From assembly GCF_000519325.1 (NCBI RefSeq), contig NZ_KI912613.1, positions 2,461,029 to 2,525,028 of the forward strand: a stretch of DNA of 64,000 nucleotides. Reading direction: 5' to 3'. The DNA comes from Patulibacter minatonensis DSM 18081 (GTDB taxonomy: Bacteria > Actinomycetota > Thermoleophilia > Solirubrobacterales > Solirubrobacteraceae). This document shows, piece by piece, positions 41,861-49,759 of the stretch. Within the stretch, counting starts at the first letter, position 1, and each line of letters opens with the position of its first letter. The position numbers and the translations under genes are program-made. A model generated the notes under the pieces. It was not told where the DNA came from. It did not search any database and worked only from the letters and a program-made list of their open reading frames with translations.

Positions 41861-42532
41861 TCACCCGTCGGTCAGCCGGATCCCGAGGTGCCCCGCGAAC
41901 GCGCCGGCGGACGACAGGACGTCCTCCCACCGCATCCCGACGCCCCGGAGCCGCTCGAGCCCGCGCACCCCGTCCAGCGGGCACGCGAGGAGCTCCGTGC
42001 GGGTGAAGCGCGCGTCGGAGAGGTCGGCCTCGCGCAGGTCGCAGCCCTCCATCCGCACGTCCTCGCCGGCGAGCGCCTGCAGGTCGCTGCCGCCGAGGTG
42101 GCAGTCGGTGAGGACGACGCGGCGGAGTCGGGCCCCGCCGAGGGCGGCCAGGTTGATCCGGCAGTCCCGGAACGTCACCTCGTCGAGCCGCGCGTCGGTG
42201 AGCCGGACGCCGGTCAGGCGGGCGCCCCGCACCTCCACGCGCCGCCACGTCGCCTCGCGCAGGTCGGCGTTGGCGAGGCTGCCGCCCGCGACGACGACGT
42301 CCTGCAGGTCGAGCAGCGGCAGCCGCGAGCCGGCGAGGTCGACCTGCTCCAGGCGGCCGCCCTGGAGCCGCAGCCCGCGGGCGTCGACCCGGGATCCGCC
42401 GGTCCACGAGACGGCCACGTCGCGCAGGACGTCGTCGTGCACGGGCGGCTCCTCGTCGCCGACGGGACGCAGCTCCGACGGCACCCTGGGGGCGCTCGGG
42501 GGCCGCGGTGACGGGTCGGCGGCGGGGGCCAT
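41861..42532 (-). CDS. Pentapeptide-repeat protein
   Basis: The 223-residue product contains a right-handed quadrilateral beta-helix of pentapeptide repeats (A/C-D/N-L-x-x): LEQVDLAGSRLPLLDLQDVV, LANADLREATWRRVEVRGAR, LTGVRLTDARLDEVTFRDCR and LREADLSDARFTRTELLACP, spanning about residues 45-190. The N-terminal 40 residues are Pro/Ser-rich. Some pentapeptide proteins (MfpA, Qnr) mimic DNA and protect gyrase; this one has no distinguishing feature, so the role is open. The start at 42532 leaves 69 bases to the divergent lipoprotein gene; upstream in-frame extension would overlap it. Confidence 0.8.
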   Translation of the reverse strand: MAPAADPSPRPPSAPRVPSELRPVGDEEPPVHDDVLRDVAVSWTGGSRVDARGLRLQGGRLEQVDLAGSRLPLLDLQDVVVAGGSLANADLREATWRRVEVRGARLTGVRLTDARLDEVTFRDCRINLAALGGARLRRVVLTDCHLGGSDLQALAGEDVRMEGCDLREADLSDARFTRTELLACPLDGVRGLERLRGVGMRWEDVLSSAGAFAGHLGIRLTDG

Positions 42533-42589
42533 CCAGGCCGATGATTCCACGAGATCGCGCGTCAGGATGCGCGCGAGCGCCGCACACGG

Positions 42590-42595
42590 CAGAAT
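42590..42595 (+). promoter_or_regulatory. -10-like box (lipoprotein)
   Basis: CAGAAT ends six bases before the GTG at 42602. Confidence 0.4.
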
Positions 42596-42601
42596 CCCCC
42601 C

Positions 42602-43117
42602 GTGATGCGTACGACCCGCGTGCTCCCACTCGCCCTGGCGTCCGTGATGGCGCTCGCCGCCACGGGATGCGGCGCCGACTTCAAGAAGGACGAGCCGCAG
42701 ACGGCCGTCCGCGACTTCCTGAACGACGCCCTGGCCCGCGCCAACGGTCAACACGCCTGCGACTTCATGACGCAGGACGCCCAGAAGGCGTTCGCGGCGC
42801 TGCCGGTCCCCGGCCAGCAGACGGTCACCGACGACTCCGACTCCGGCCAGGCCTGCCGCGCCGCGATGGAGCGTGCCGCGCTGGACGGCGACAAGGACGA
42901 GCGCGAGGTCAACACGACGGGCGAGGTCCGCGACCTCGACTACTCGACGAAGAAGAGCGGCGAGGACGCCACCGTCACGGTGAAGGCCAAGACCGGCGAC
43001 ACGCTGACGTTCAAGCTCTCCAAGCGCGGCGAGGGCGGCGTCGGCAACCTCTACGAGCCGAAGACGCCCTGGCGCATCACGGGCGGCGCCGAGCCGCTCG
43101 TCACCGGCACGTTCTGA
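42602..43117 (+). CDS. Lipoprotein of unknown function
   Basis: The 171-residue protein has a lipobox (ALASVMALAATGCGADF, Cys at about residue 23) and a mature domain beginning PQTAVRDFLNDALARANGQH with two further Cys (HACDFMTQ, GQACRAAME), resembling NTF2-like DUF4878 lipoprotein domains. GTG at 42602 or ATG at 42605 may start it. Its stop shares one base with the ATG of the HAD hydrolase (TGATG), so the two are co-translated. Function unknown. Confidence 0.7.
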   Translation: MMRTTRVLPLALASVMALAATGCGADFKKDEPQTAVRDFLNDALARANGQHACDFMTQDAQKAFAALPVPGQQTVTDDSDSGQACRAAMERAALDGDKDEREVNTTGEVRDLDYSTKKSGEDATVTVKAKTGDTLTFKLSKRGEGGVGNLYEPKTPWRITGGAEPLVTGTF

Positions 43118-43800
43118 TGACGACGGCGGCGTCGTCCGCGGCGCTGCGCCCGGCGGCCGTCGTCTTCGACAACGACGGCACGTTCCTCGAGACCGAGGCC
43201 GTCTGGTCCCGCGCTGAGGAGGAGCTCTTCCGCCGCCGCGGGATCGCGTTCCTGCCCGAGCACAAGCTCGAGCTGATCGGGACGAGCTTCGCCCACGCGT
43301 CGGTGGCGCTCGAGGGGTTCCTCGGCGAGCCCGGCGGCGGCCCGGCGATCATGGAGGAGCTCGTCGCGCTCGTGCACGTGGAGCTCGACGGCGACGTCCC
43401 GGTCATGCCGGGCGCCGACCGCCTCGTCGACGCCCTCCGCGCCCGGGGGGTCGCCGTGGGGATGGCCACGAACGCCGGACGCGGGTTCGCCGAGAAGGCG
43501 CTCCACCGCGCGGGGCACGCCGACACGTTCCCGGTGCTCCTGACGGCCGAGGACGTGACGTCCCCGAAGCCCGCGCCGGAGATCTACCTGGCCGCCGCCG
43601 CGGCGCTCGGGGTCGACCCGGCCGACTGCGTCGCGGTCGAGGACAGCCCGACGGGCGTGACGGCGGCGGTCGCCGCCGGGATGACCGTCCTGGGCGTCAC
43701 GAGCTTCCCGGGCGTGGACCTCTCGCACGCGCACCACCGGCACCCCTCGCTCGAGGACCCCGCGCTCTGGGCGCTCCTGGGCCTCGACGACGCCGTCTGA
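43117..43800 (+). CDS. HAD-superfamily sugar-phosphatase-like hydrolase
   Basis: The 227-residue HAD hydrolase has motif I VVFDNDGTFLETE (DxD intact with Asn between), a four-helix cap (about residues 30-90), motif II GMATNAGRG, motif III SPKPAPEIYLAAA (Lys) and motif IV VAVEDSPTGVTAAVAAG. This matches the beta-phosphoglucomutase/phosphatase-like (Gph/GS1) subgroup. The substrate is unknown. It is coupled to the upstream lipoprotein and followed five bases later by a second HAD gene of about the same length, perhaps an old duplication. Confidence 0.87.
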   Translation: MTTAASSAALRPAAVVFDNDGTFLETEAVWSRAEEELFRRRGIAFLPEHKLELIGTSFAHASVALEGFLGEPGGGPAIMEELVALVHVELDGDVPVMPGADRLVDALRARGVAVGMATNAGRGFAEKALHRAGHADTFPVLLTAEDVTSPKPAPEIYLAAAAALGVDPADCVAVEDSPTGVTAAVAAGMTVLGVTSFPGVDLSHAHHRHPSLEDPALWALLGLDDAV

Positions 43801-43805
43801 GCGCC

Positions 43806-44459
43806 GTGCGGCCGTCGCTCGTGGTCTTCGACTGCGACGGCGTGCTCGTCGACTCGGAGCGCCCGCAGGCCGCGGTCCTCTCCGCCCTGTTCCGGGACCA
43901 CGGCGCCGCGGTCTCCGCCACGGACGTCGTGGAGCGGTACACGGGCCTCGCGCTCGAGGCGATCGCCGACGACGTCGCGGCCCGGACCGGCGTCCGGCTC
44001 CCGGCGGGCTGGACGGACGAGTTCCGCGACCGGCGCGCCACGACCTTCGAGCGCGACGGCATCCCGGCGGTCCCGGGGGTCCGGGAGGCGGTGCAGGCCG
44101 TCCGGGCGGCGGGGATCCCGTACGGCGTGGCCTCGCAGGGGCGGCTGTCGAAGACCGCCCTGACGCTCCGGCTCAGCGGTCTGGCGGACCTCTTCCCGGA
44201 GCCGGTGCGGTTCTCCGCCGACCAGGTCCCGCGGCCGAAGCCGTTCCCCGACCTCTTCCTGCTCGCCGCCCGGACCCTCGGCGGCGAGCCCTCCGCGACC
44301 GTCGTCGTGGAGGACAGCGTCCCCGGGGTCACGGCCGCCCGGGCCGCGGGGATGCGGGTCCTCGGGCACGCCGCCGAGACGGACCCGGAGGACCTCCGCG
44401 CGGCGGGGGCCGAGCCGTTCCGAGCGATGGCGGAGCTGCCGGGGCTGCTCAGGCTCTGA
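43806..44459 (+). CDS. HAD-superfamily phosphatase-like hydrolase (paralogue)
   Basis: This 217-residue HAD hydrolase has motif I LVVFDCDGVLVDSERPQ, a helical cap, motif II GVASQGRLSKT (the usual Thr/Ser followed by Gln), motif III VPRPKPFPDLFL and motif IV VVVEDSVPGVTAARAAG. It matches the CbbY/YieH-like subgroup that acts on sugar phosphates or nucleotides. GTG start five bases after the upstream HAD stop. A hairpin terminates the three-gene unit 42602-44459. Confidence 0.87.
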   Translation: MRPSLVVFDCDGVLVDSERPQAAVLSALFRDHGAAVSATDVVERYTGLALEAIADDVAARTGVRLPAGWTDEFRDRRATTFERDGIPAVPGVREAVQAVRAAGIPYGVASQGRLSKTALTLRLSGLADLFPEPVRFSADQVPRPKPFPDLFLLAARTLGGEPSATVVVEDSVPGVTAARAAGMRVLGHAAETDPEDLRAAGAEPFRAMAELPGLLRL

Positions 44460-44478
44460 TCGGCCCCTCCCGGAACGA

Positions 44479-44506
44479 CGACGGGGCGGCCGAAGCCGCC
44501 CCGTCG
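44479..44506. terminator. 12-bp stem hairpin between convergent genes
   Basis: Positions 44479-44490 and 44495-44506 pair perfectly around CGAA, 20 bases after the HAD stop and before the end of the opposing membrane protein gene. Confidence 0.7.
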
Positions 44507-44543
44507 GGTCCTGCTGCACCGGGCGCGTGGCCCGGCGCGACGA

Positions 44544-45224
44544 TCAGTCGCTGAAGAGGTTCAGCATCGTCAGGAAGATGTTCACGACCGCCACGAAGAT
44601 GCCCGTGGCGAGCCACACGACATCGTCCTCCGTGGCCTGCAGGCGCAGGAAGTTGAAGTAGATGACGATCGCGACGGCCGACGCGGCGCCGATGACGAGC
44701 GAGACGACATCGCCGGCGACCCCGCCGCCGCCGCCGAAGATCAGCATCGCCCACGAGACGCCGACGGCGACCAGCAGGATGATCGAGAGGGGCTTCATCC
44801 AGGACGAGAGGTCCTTGGCGATCAGGGTGCCCGCGGCGCCGGCGGCGACGACGACCAGGCCGGTGGTGCCGGCCGCCTTCGTGACGACGTCGCCGTTGCC
44901 GGTGACGTTGTAGGTCTCGAGCACCGGGCCGAGGCCCAGGCCGAGGAGCAGGGCGACCGCGAACAGCACGGCCATGCCGGCCGGGCCCGTGCGCAGTGCA
45001 CCGACGAAGCTCTGGGCGAACAGGAGGACGACGGCGGCGATGGTGCAGCCCATGGCCGCACCGCGGCCGAGGGACTCGGCGTCGCCGGGACCGGCCCCGA
45101 CGTAGGACCCGGCCACGAGGAACCCGATCGCGACCGCGACCAGGAACATCGTCTGGCTGAGGATGGCGCCGTAGGACGCGCGCTGCGTCTGGGCGTAGGG
45201 AAGGGAGTAGCTGCGGTCCGACAT
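44544..45224 (-). CDS. Bax inhibitor-1/YccA-like membrane protein
   Basis: The 226-residue protein has seven predicted helices and fits the Bax inhibitor-1 (UPF0005/YccA) family: SLPYAQTQRASYGAILSQTM at the start, then FLVAVAIGFLVAGSYVG, and a C-terminal helix pair with QATEDDVVWLATGIFVAVVN. Bacterial members are calcium-leak or stress-linked inner membrane proteins; the acidic pair D-D in TEDDVVW matches the conserved pH-sensor position. The start at 45224 was chosen for SD-like GAGCGAGAACGAG and the family N-terminus. The leader is about 60 bases long. Confidence 0.8.
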   Translation of the reverse strand: MSDRSYSLPYAQTQRASYGAILSQTMFLVAVAIGFLVAGSYVGAGPGDAESLGRGAAMGCTIAAVVLLFAQSFVGALRTGPAGMAVLFAVALLLGLGLGPVLETYNVTGNGDVVTKAAGTTGLVVVAAGAAGTLIAKDLSSWMKPLSIILLVAVGVSWAMLIFGGGGGVAGDVVSLVIGAASAVAIVIYFNFLRLQATEDDVVWLATGIFVAVVNIFLTMLNLFSD

Positions 45225-45290
45225 GGTCTCGTTCTCGCTCGAGGGCGGTGGACAGTGGGGAGAACGATGATCGCGCTCCCTGGTGAACCG

Positions 45291-45319
45291 AGGGTAAACC
45301 ACGTCACGCCATCTGTCGC
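45291..45319 (-). promoter_or_regulatory. Sigma-70-type promoter of the Bax inhibitor-like gene
   Basis: On the minus strand GCGACA (45319-45314) and TACCCT (45296-45291) are separated by 17 bases. Confidence 0.5.
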
Positions 45320-45407
45320 GCCGTCCGCCAGATGCGGGTCGTTCGGCCCAACGAGCGTCTGCACGCCACGTTCCGCCGCGGACGCGCGGTCCGGCGGGTC
45401 GCCCGCG

Positions 45408-45413
45408 TAGGCT
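45408..45413 (+). promoter_or_regulatory. -10 box of a leaderless-type promoter (flippase-like gene)
   Basis: TAGGCT ends six bases before the GTG at 45420. Confidence 0.5.
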
Positions 45414-45419
45414 TGCGGG

Positions 45420-46439
45420 GTGCCGTCCGGGCTCCCATCAGTCCCCCTCGCCGGGGTGTCCGAGGTCTTCGACTCGATCGGGTCGTTCTTCGACTCGCTC
45501 GCGCACGTCAACTTCCTCGCGCTGGCGATCGGGCTGGTGCTGTTCATCGTCTACCTGACGATCCGCTCGCGCGGCTTCTTCAACGTCCTGCGCGCGGCGT
45601 ACCCGACGGAGACGATCCAATGGCGGCGCGTGTGGGGCGCGTACATCGCGGCCTACGGGTTCAACAACGTGATCCCGGCCCGCGGCGGCGACGTCATCAA
45701 GGTCTTCCTGATCAAGACGTCGATCGACCGCTCGACGTACCCGGCGATCACCGCGGCGATGTCGGTCGAGGCCCTGTTCGACCTGTCGATCGCGATCCCG
45801 ATCCTGATCTTCGCGTTCACGCAGGGCGTGTTCCCGAAGCCGCCGGAGTTCGCGGACCTCGGCGCGTTCGACCTGTCGTTCCTGTTCGCGAACCCGAAGC
45901 TGAGCCTGTTCCTCGCGACCCTGCTCGTCGTGGGCGGCTTCGTGGCGTTCGCGTGGCTGTCCGAGCGGGCCCGCCGGTTCTGGGCCAAGGTCCGCCAGGG
46001 CTTCACGATCCTCCAGGACCGTCGCCGGTTCTTCCGCGAGGTCTGGCTCGTCATGTTCGGCGCCTACATCGTCCGTCTCGCGGCGTTCTGGGCGCTGCTG
46101 GAGGCCTTCCACGTCGGCGGCTCGGTCCGCAACGTGCTGCTCGTCCACGGGATCAACGCGGTCGCGGCGCTGATGCCGTTCACCCCGGGCGGTGCGGGCG
46201 TCCAGCAGGCGTTCATGGTCAAGGTCTTCGCGGCGAGCGCCACGGGTGCCACCGTCGCCGCCTACTCCGTCGGCCAGCAGATCGCGATCGCCGTCGTCTG
46301 CCTGGGCGTCGGCTTCGTCGCCCTCGTCAAGATCTTCGGCTTCCGGTCCTTCAAGGAAGTGATCCGGGCGGGCAAGGAGCACCGCATGGCCGAGGCCGCC
46401 GCGGCGGGCGGTCCGGACGGGCCGGTCGCGCGGTCGTAG
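45420..46439 (+). CDS. Flippase-like membrane protein (LPG synthase TM / UPF0104 family)
   Basis: The 339-residue protein has about eight helices and the family signatures GFNNVIPARGGDVIKVFLIK (about residues 78-97) and MPFTPGGAGVQQAFMV (about 251-266), as in the membrane domain of MprF lysylphosphatidylglycerol synthases and the YbhN/AglD2 proteins. The soluble aminoacyl-transferase domain of MprF is missing, so a role in lipid or glycolipid translocation is more likely than synthesis. The C-terminus is Ala/Gly-rich. GTG start with a leaderless-type promoter. Confidence 0.84.
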   Translation: MPSGLPSVPLAGVSEVFDSIGSFFDSLAHVNFLALAIGLVLFIVYLTIRSRGFFNVLRAAYPTETIQWRRVWGAYIAAYGFNNVIPARGGDVIKVFLIKTSIDRSTYPAITAAMSVEALFDLSIAIPILIFAFTQGVFPKPPEFADLGAFDLSFLFANPKLSLFLATLLVVGGFVAFAWLSERARRFWAKVRQGFTILQDRRRFFREVWLVMFGAYIVRLAAFWALLEAFHVGGSVRNVLLVHGINAVAALMPFTPGGAGVQQAFMVKVFAASATGATVAAYSVGQQIAIAVVCLGVGFVALVKIFGFRSFKEVIRAGKEHRMAEAAAAGGPDGPVARS

Positions 46440-46592
46440 GGCCGGAGTTCCTGAACTGGGGCTCAAGGTCCCAGGCTCGCCCGTCGATGGGTGTGGTGTC
46501 ACAGGTCGAGGTCGTCCGGAGCGCCCGGGACCCGGCCACGTCCCGACCGGCCGTCCCCGACGCCCGGCACCTCTCGAACACCAGGAGCACCC

Positions 46593-47087
46593 ATGAGCAC
46601 CACCCCTGCGTCCCGCTGGGCCCTCGCCGTCTGCGCGGTCGGCGTCGTCGCGCTGTCCGCATGCGGCACGGGCGAGGAGACCGCGACGGTCACCGAGCGC
46701 GTCGTGACCGAGACGGTCCAGGCCGCTGCGCCGACCACCACCGAGGAGGCGGTCACGACCGAGGAGGTCGCCGCCGAGCCCGTCGCCGCGAAGCCGAAGA
46801 AGGAGCGCCCGAAGAAGGCGAACGCCGAGACGCGGGCGGCCTCGGCGTCGTCCGGCGACTCCGACTGCATCGTGCTCCCCGACGTCACGGGGATCAACCA
46901 CCAGAAGGGCCAGGACAAGATCCGGGCCAAGGGACTGTTCAACATCCGGGACAAGGACGCCACCGGGCAGGGGCGGTTCCTCATCATCGACTCGAACTGG
47001 GTCGGCGTCCGTCAGACGCCCGAGGGCGGGTCGTGCGTCAGCCCGCTGACGAAGATCACGCTCTACGCCAAGAAGATTGGCGAGTAG
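46593..47087 (+). CDS. Lipoprotein with PASTA-like C-terminal domain
   Basis: The 164-residue product has a lipoprotein signal (LAVCAVGVVALSACGTG, Cys at about residue 24), a Thr/Glu/Ala/Lys-rich linker (PTTTEEAVTTEEVAAEPVAA, KPKKERPKKANAE) and a domain of about 70 residues: CIVLPDVTGINHQKGQDKIR, then IDSNWVGVRQTPEGGSCVSP and KITLYAKKIGE. The V-P-D-V-x-G start and the strand pattern match PASTA-type domains that bind peptidoglycan, here with two Cys that may form a disulphide. AGGAG precedes the ATG by five bases. Confidence 0.75.
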   Translation: MSTTPASRWALAVCAVGVVALSACGTGEETATVTERVVTETVQAAAPTTTEEAVTTEEVAAEPVAAKPKKERPKKANAETRAASASSGDSDCIVLPDVTGINHQKGQDKIRAKGLFNIRDKDATGQGRFLIIDSNWVGVRQTPEGGSCVSPLTKITLYAKKIGE

Positions 47088-47123
47088 CGGCGCGATCGAC
47101 GCCCGGGGCCGGCGCGGTCTCCG

Positions 47124-47390
47124 CTAGCCGAGGCCCTGCCGGGCCTCGCGCACGAGCGTGACGGCCTCGGGGAAGACGACCGCCATCACCTGGCGGATCT
47201 GGTTCGCCTGGGCCTCGGCGTCGCCCTGGAGGTTGACGCGGCCGATCGCCGACACCGTCATCTGGACCGCGAGGCCGATGGCGTTGTCCGCCCAGGCCAG
47301 CTTCTGCTGGCCCTGCATCTGGTCAGCGAACTCCATCATCTTCCGCTGCAGGTCGTCCGGGTCGCCGAAGAGTCCACCAAAGCCTTCCAT
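47124..47390 (-). CDS. Small helical protein of unknown function
   Basis: The 88-residue product (MEGFGGLFGDPDDLQRKMME) is predicted helical with Met/Gln-rich heptads (FADQMQGQQKLAWADNA, QANQIRQVMAVVFPEAVTLV). No signal or known domain; the N-terminus has a loose likeness to YbaB/EbfC nucleoid proteins but is too short to assign. A -10 box ends six bases before the ATG. It is convergent with the PASTA-like lipoprotein and lies downstream of a methyltransferase on the same strand. Confidence 0.6.
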   Translation of the reverse strand: MEGFGGLFGDPDDLQRKMMEFADQMQGQQKLAWADNAIGLAVQMTVSAIGRVNLQGDAEAQANQIRQVMAVVFPEAVTLVREARQGLG

Positions 47391-47396
47391 GCGGCG

Positions 47397-47402
47397 ATCG
47401 TA
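47397..47402 (-). promoter_or_regulatory. -10 box of a leaderless-type promoter (88-residue protein)
   Basis: TACGAT on the minus strand ends six bases before the ATG at 47390. Confidence 0.5.
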
Positions 47403-47424
47403 GCGTCCCGGCCTGCGCGGACCC

Positions 47425-48444
47425 TCAAGATCGGGGGCGGCGGGCCACCAGGACCATCGTGCCGCCCCGGCCCAGGGCGCCGGCGACGAACTCGACGGCG
47501 GCCAGCACCGGGATCAGCGGCAGCGCCAGCAGCGTGATCGCCAGCGGACGGGCCTGCAGCGGGGCGGCGTGCTTGAGCAGGTAGTACAGGTACGACGTGG
47601 TGCCGCTCAGGCGGTTGACGACCGACTGCCACATGCCGAACGGGTTGTGCTCCAGCAGCACGCCGTGCATCGCCACGACCTCGAGGCCCGCCGCCTCGGC
47701 CGCCCGGCGCAGCCCGGCGGGGGAGAAGTGCGTCCGGTGGCGGGGGACGTCCAGGTGGAACCAGCGGTCGCCGCCGATGCGGGCCTGGAGCGCCGTGACG
47801 TTCGGGACCCCGACGAGCACGAGGCCCCCGGGCGCCAGCCAGTCGCGGAGGACCGCCAGCGTCGCGGGCGGCTCGTCGACGTGCTCGAGGACGTGCCAGA
47901 GCGTGATCGCATCGGCGGATCCAGCGGCGACGTCGGCGTCCTCGATCCCCGCGCGCTGGAGCTCCACGCCGTAGACGTCCCGGGCGGCCTCGACCCCGCG
48001 GGCGGCCGGCTCCAGGCCGCCGGCGTTCCACCCGGCGTCGCGGGCGGCGGAGACGAAGCGGCCCCGGCCGGCGCCGGCGTCCAGCAGCCTCCCCGAGCGC
48101 GCGCCGTGGCGCGCGAGGATGCGCAGCCGCTGCCGGTCGAAGGCGTGGAGCAGCGGCGCGGCGAGGCCCGAGCCCCGCGGGCGGCGCGTCGCGTAGGAGC
48201 CGCCGTCGTGCGCCTCCTCGAACGTCGGGGCGGCGCCGTCGGTCACGGCGGTCCCGCAGTCCGCGCAGCGCAGGAGGGCGAAGGTCCCGGGCAGCGACGC
48301 GTCGCTGGTCGGGACCGTGCGCCACGGCCGGAGCGGCCCGCCGCAGGCCGGACAGGCGGCCGACACGACCTGCGGTGCGGGGGTCGTGGTGGGCTGGGCG
48401 GACGCGGCGACGTCCGTCGCCCCGGCGTCTGGGGGCGCGGGCAC
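47425..48444 (-). CDS. Zinc-ribbon class I methyltransferase
   Basis: The 339-residue protein joins an N-terminal zinc ribbon (AACPACGGPLRPW and ALLRCADCGTAVTD, two CxxC pairs) to a SAM methyltransferase domain: motif I GRLLDAGAGRGRFVSAARDA, motif II glutamate in LEPAARGVEAA, and DAITLWHVLEHVDEPP, as in the Methyltransf_23 group. The C-terminal part has a hydrophobic stretch (LAITLLALPLIPVLAAVEFV), so it may bind the membrane and modify a glycolipid or polysaccharide. The GTG at 48444 was chosen over a start 11 codons upstream because TACGGT ends six bases before it. Confidence 0.82.
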   Translation of the reverse strand: MPAPPDAGATDVAASAQPTTTPAPQVVSAACPACGGPLRPWRTVPTSDASLPGTFALLRCADCGTAVTDGAAPTFEEAHDGGSYATRRPRGSGLAAPLLHAFDRQRLRILARHGARSGRLLDAGAGRGRFVSAARDAGWNAGGLEPAARGVEAARDVYGVELQRAGIEDADVAAGSADAITLWHVLEHVDEPPATLAVLRDWLAPGGLVLVGVPNVTALQARIGGDRWFHLDVPRHRTHFSPAGLRRAAEAAGLEVVAMHGVLLEHNPFGMWQSVVNRLSGTTSYLYYLLKHAAPLQARPLAITLLALPLIPVLAAVEFVAGALGRGGTMVLVARRPRS

Positions 48445-48450
48445 GGGCCA

Positions 48451-48456
48451 ACCGTA
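48451..48456 (-). promoter_or_regulatory. -10 box of a leaderless-type promoter (methyltransferase)
   Basis: TACGGT on the minus strand ends six bases before the GTG at 48444. It is back-to-back with the opposing -10 at 48469, only 12 bases away. Confidence 0.5.
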
Positions 48457-48468
48457 TCCCGTCCTCCG

Positions 48469-48474
48469 TACAAT
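48469..48474 (+). promoter_or_regulatory. -10 box of a leaderless-type promoter (66-residue protein)
   Basis: TACAAT, the best consensus match of the set, ends eight bases before the GTG at 48483. Confidence 0.5.
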
Positions 48475-48482
48475 CACGGCCC

Positions 48483-48683
48483 GTGGCCCGACTCAGCCCC
48501 CGACAGCGTGCCTGGCGCGGACGGCTGGAGACCGCGCTCCGCGTCACCGGCCCCGTCCTCGACGTGGTCGTCGGTACGGTGGAGCGCGTCGGCCGTACCG
48601 GGGCGAGCGCCGAGCGCTGGATCGTCCGCCGCGTGCCGTCGCGCGACCGAGCGCCCCGATCCTCCGACCGGAAGTCCGCATGA
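48483..48683 (+). CDS. Small basic protein of unknown function
   Basis: The 66-residue product is strongly basic (SPRQRAWRGRLETALRVTGP, SAERWIVRRVPSRDRAPR) with one short hydrophobic helix (VLDVVVGTVERVG). No domain was recognised. It may be a nucleic-acid or membrane-surface peptide. A TACAAT box precedes the GTG. Its stop overlaps the ATG of the next gene as ATGA, so both are translated together, which supports its being real. Confidence 0.55.
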   Translation: MARLSPRQRAWRGRLETALRVTGPVLDVVVGTVERVGRTGASAERWIVRRVPSRDRAPRSSDRKSA

Positions 48684-49672
48684 GCACCGAGCGCAAGCAG
48701 CGCCCCGTCAAGCCTATCCCCGACGCCCTCGACCCGGCGGAGACCCTCGCGCTCGAGCGGCGCTGGCTGCCGACCGCCGGCGTCCTCGGCGTCCTCTCCG
48801 GCGTCTTCGCGGTGATCTCCTTCGTCCTGCGGGCGATGGCGTCGCGGGGCATCGACGACGACATCGCCCAGACCCGCTCGGTCGGCGAGTCGCTGCAGTT
48901 CTTCGCCACGCCCGGGCACGACCCCAACGGCCTCGTGGGCGCCCAGTCCGACGCCATCGGGCACTACGGCTCCGACTGGATCCTCGTGATCGCCGGCGGC
49001 GCCGCGACGGGCATCGGCATCCTGCTCGCCACGCCGGTCCTCTACGGCCTGATCCGGGCCGCCTGGCGTCGCCGTCCGTCGTTCCCGCGCTGGTTCCTCT
49101 GGGCGCCGGTCGTCGGTGGTGTGCTGTTCGGCCTTGGCTCGATCGTGGCCTACGCCTACCAGGGCTCGCAGTACCACGACTTCTCGGAGCTCGCCCCGGC
49201 GATGCAGACCAACGGCGCCGCGCACGACGTGATCAAGCACGTCCAGGACAACTTCCTCGGCATCCGCGTCGCCACGGGCATCGGGTCGCTCCTCGGCGCG
49301 GTCGGCCTCGGCGCCGCGGCGCTCAGCGCGATGAACGTCGGGCTCCTGACGAAGGTCATCGGGTCGATCGGCGTCCTCCTCGCCGTGATGTCGGTGATCC
49401 CGCAGCTGCTCGGCCAGGCCGGCGACATCCTCCGCGCGTTCTGGTTCATCGCGCTGGGCCTGACGCTGCTCGGCCGGTGGCCGGGCGGGCGCTCCGCGGC
49501 GTGGCAGTCCGGCGAGGCCGTGCCGTGGCCCACGCGGGCGCAGCTGATGGAGGAGGCCGACCGCGCCCAGGCCGGCGGCCGGTCGCGGACCGGCGGCTCG
49601 ACGTCCGATCCCGCGCCCGCCCCGACGCCGAAGAAGCAGCCGGGCGGCAACCGCAAGAAGCGCCGCAAGTAG
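48680..49672 (+). CDS. Multi-pass membrane protein of unknown function
   Basis: The 330-residue protein has five or six predicted helices (TAGVLGVLSGVFAVISFVL, DWILVIAGGAATGIGILLAT, WFLWAPVVGGVLFGLGSIVA, GLLTKVIGSIGVLLAVMSVI and ILRAFWFIALGLTLLG) and a basic Lys/Pro/Asn-rich cytoplasmic tail ending KKRRK. No catalytic motif was seen. A polar loop (about residues 65-90, TPGHDPNGLVGAQSDAIGHY) lies outside or inside between helices 1 and 2. It follows the 66-residue protein gene by an ATGA overlap. The family is unknown to me. Confidence 0.7.
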   Translation: MSTERKQRPVKPIPDALDPAETLALERRWLPTAGVLGVLSGVFAVISFVLRAMASRGIDDDIAQTRSVGESLQFFATPGHDPNGLVGAQSDAIGHYGSDWILVIAGGAATGIGILLATPVLYGLIRAAWRRRPSFPRWFLWAPVVGGVLFGLGSIVAYAYQGSQYHDFSELAPAMQTNGAAHDVIKHVQDNFLGIRVATGIGSLLGAVGLGAAALSAMNVGLLTKVIGSIGVLLAVMSVIPQLLGQAGDILRAFWFIALGLTLLGRWPGGRSAAWQSGEAVPWPTRAQLMEEADRAQAGGRSRTGGSTSDPAPAPTPKKQPGGNRKKRRK

Positions 49673-49733
49673 GAGCAGGCCCGCCACGGCGGGCGTCGTG
49701 CGAGCGCCTCCGCGCCACGAACCGGCGTGCGGG

Positions 49734-49748
49734 GCCCGTCCGACGGGC
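49734..49748. promoter_or_regulatory. Inverted repeat before the sugar dehydrogenase-like gene
   Basis: GCCCGTC and GACGGGC flank one base, 11 bases before the ATG at 49760. It could be an operator or a hairpin in the leader. No good -10 box is seen for this gene. Confidence 0.3.
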
Positions 49749-49759
49749 AGCATGGGGGC

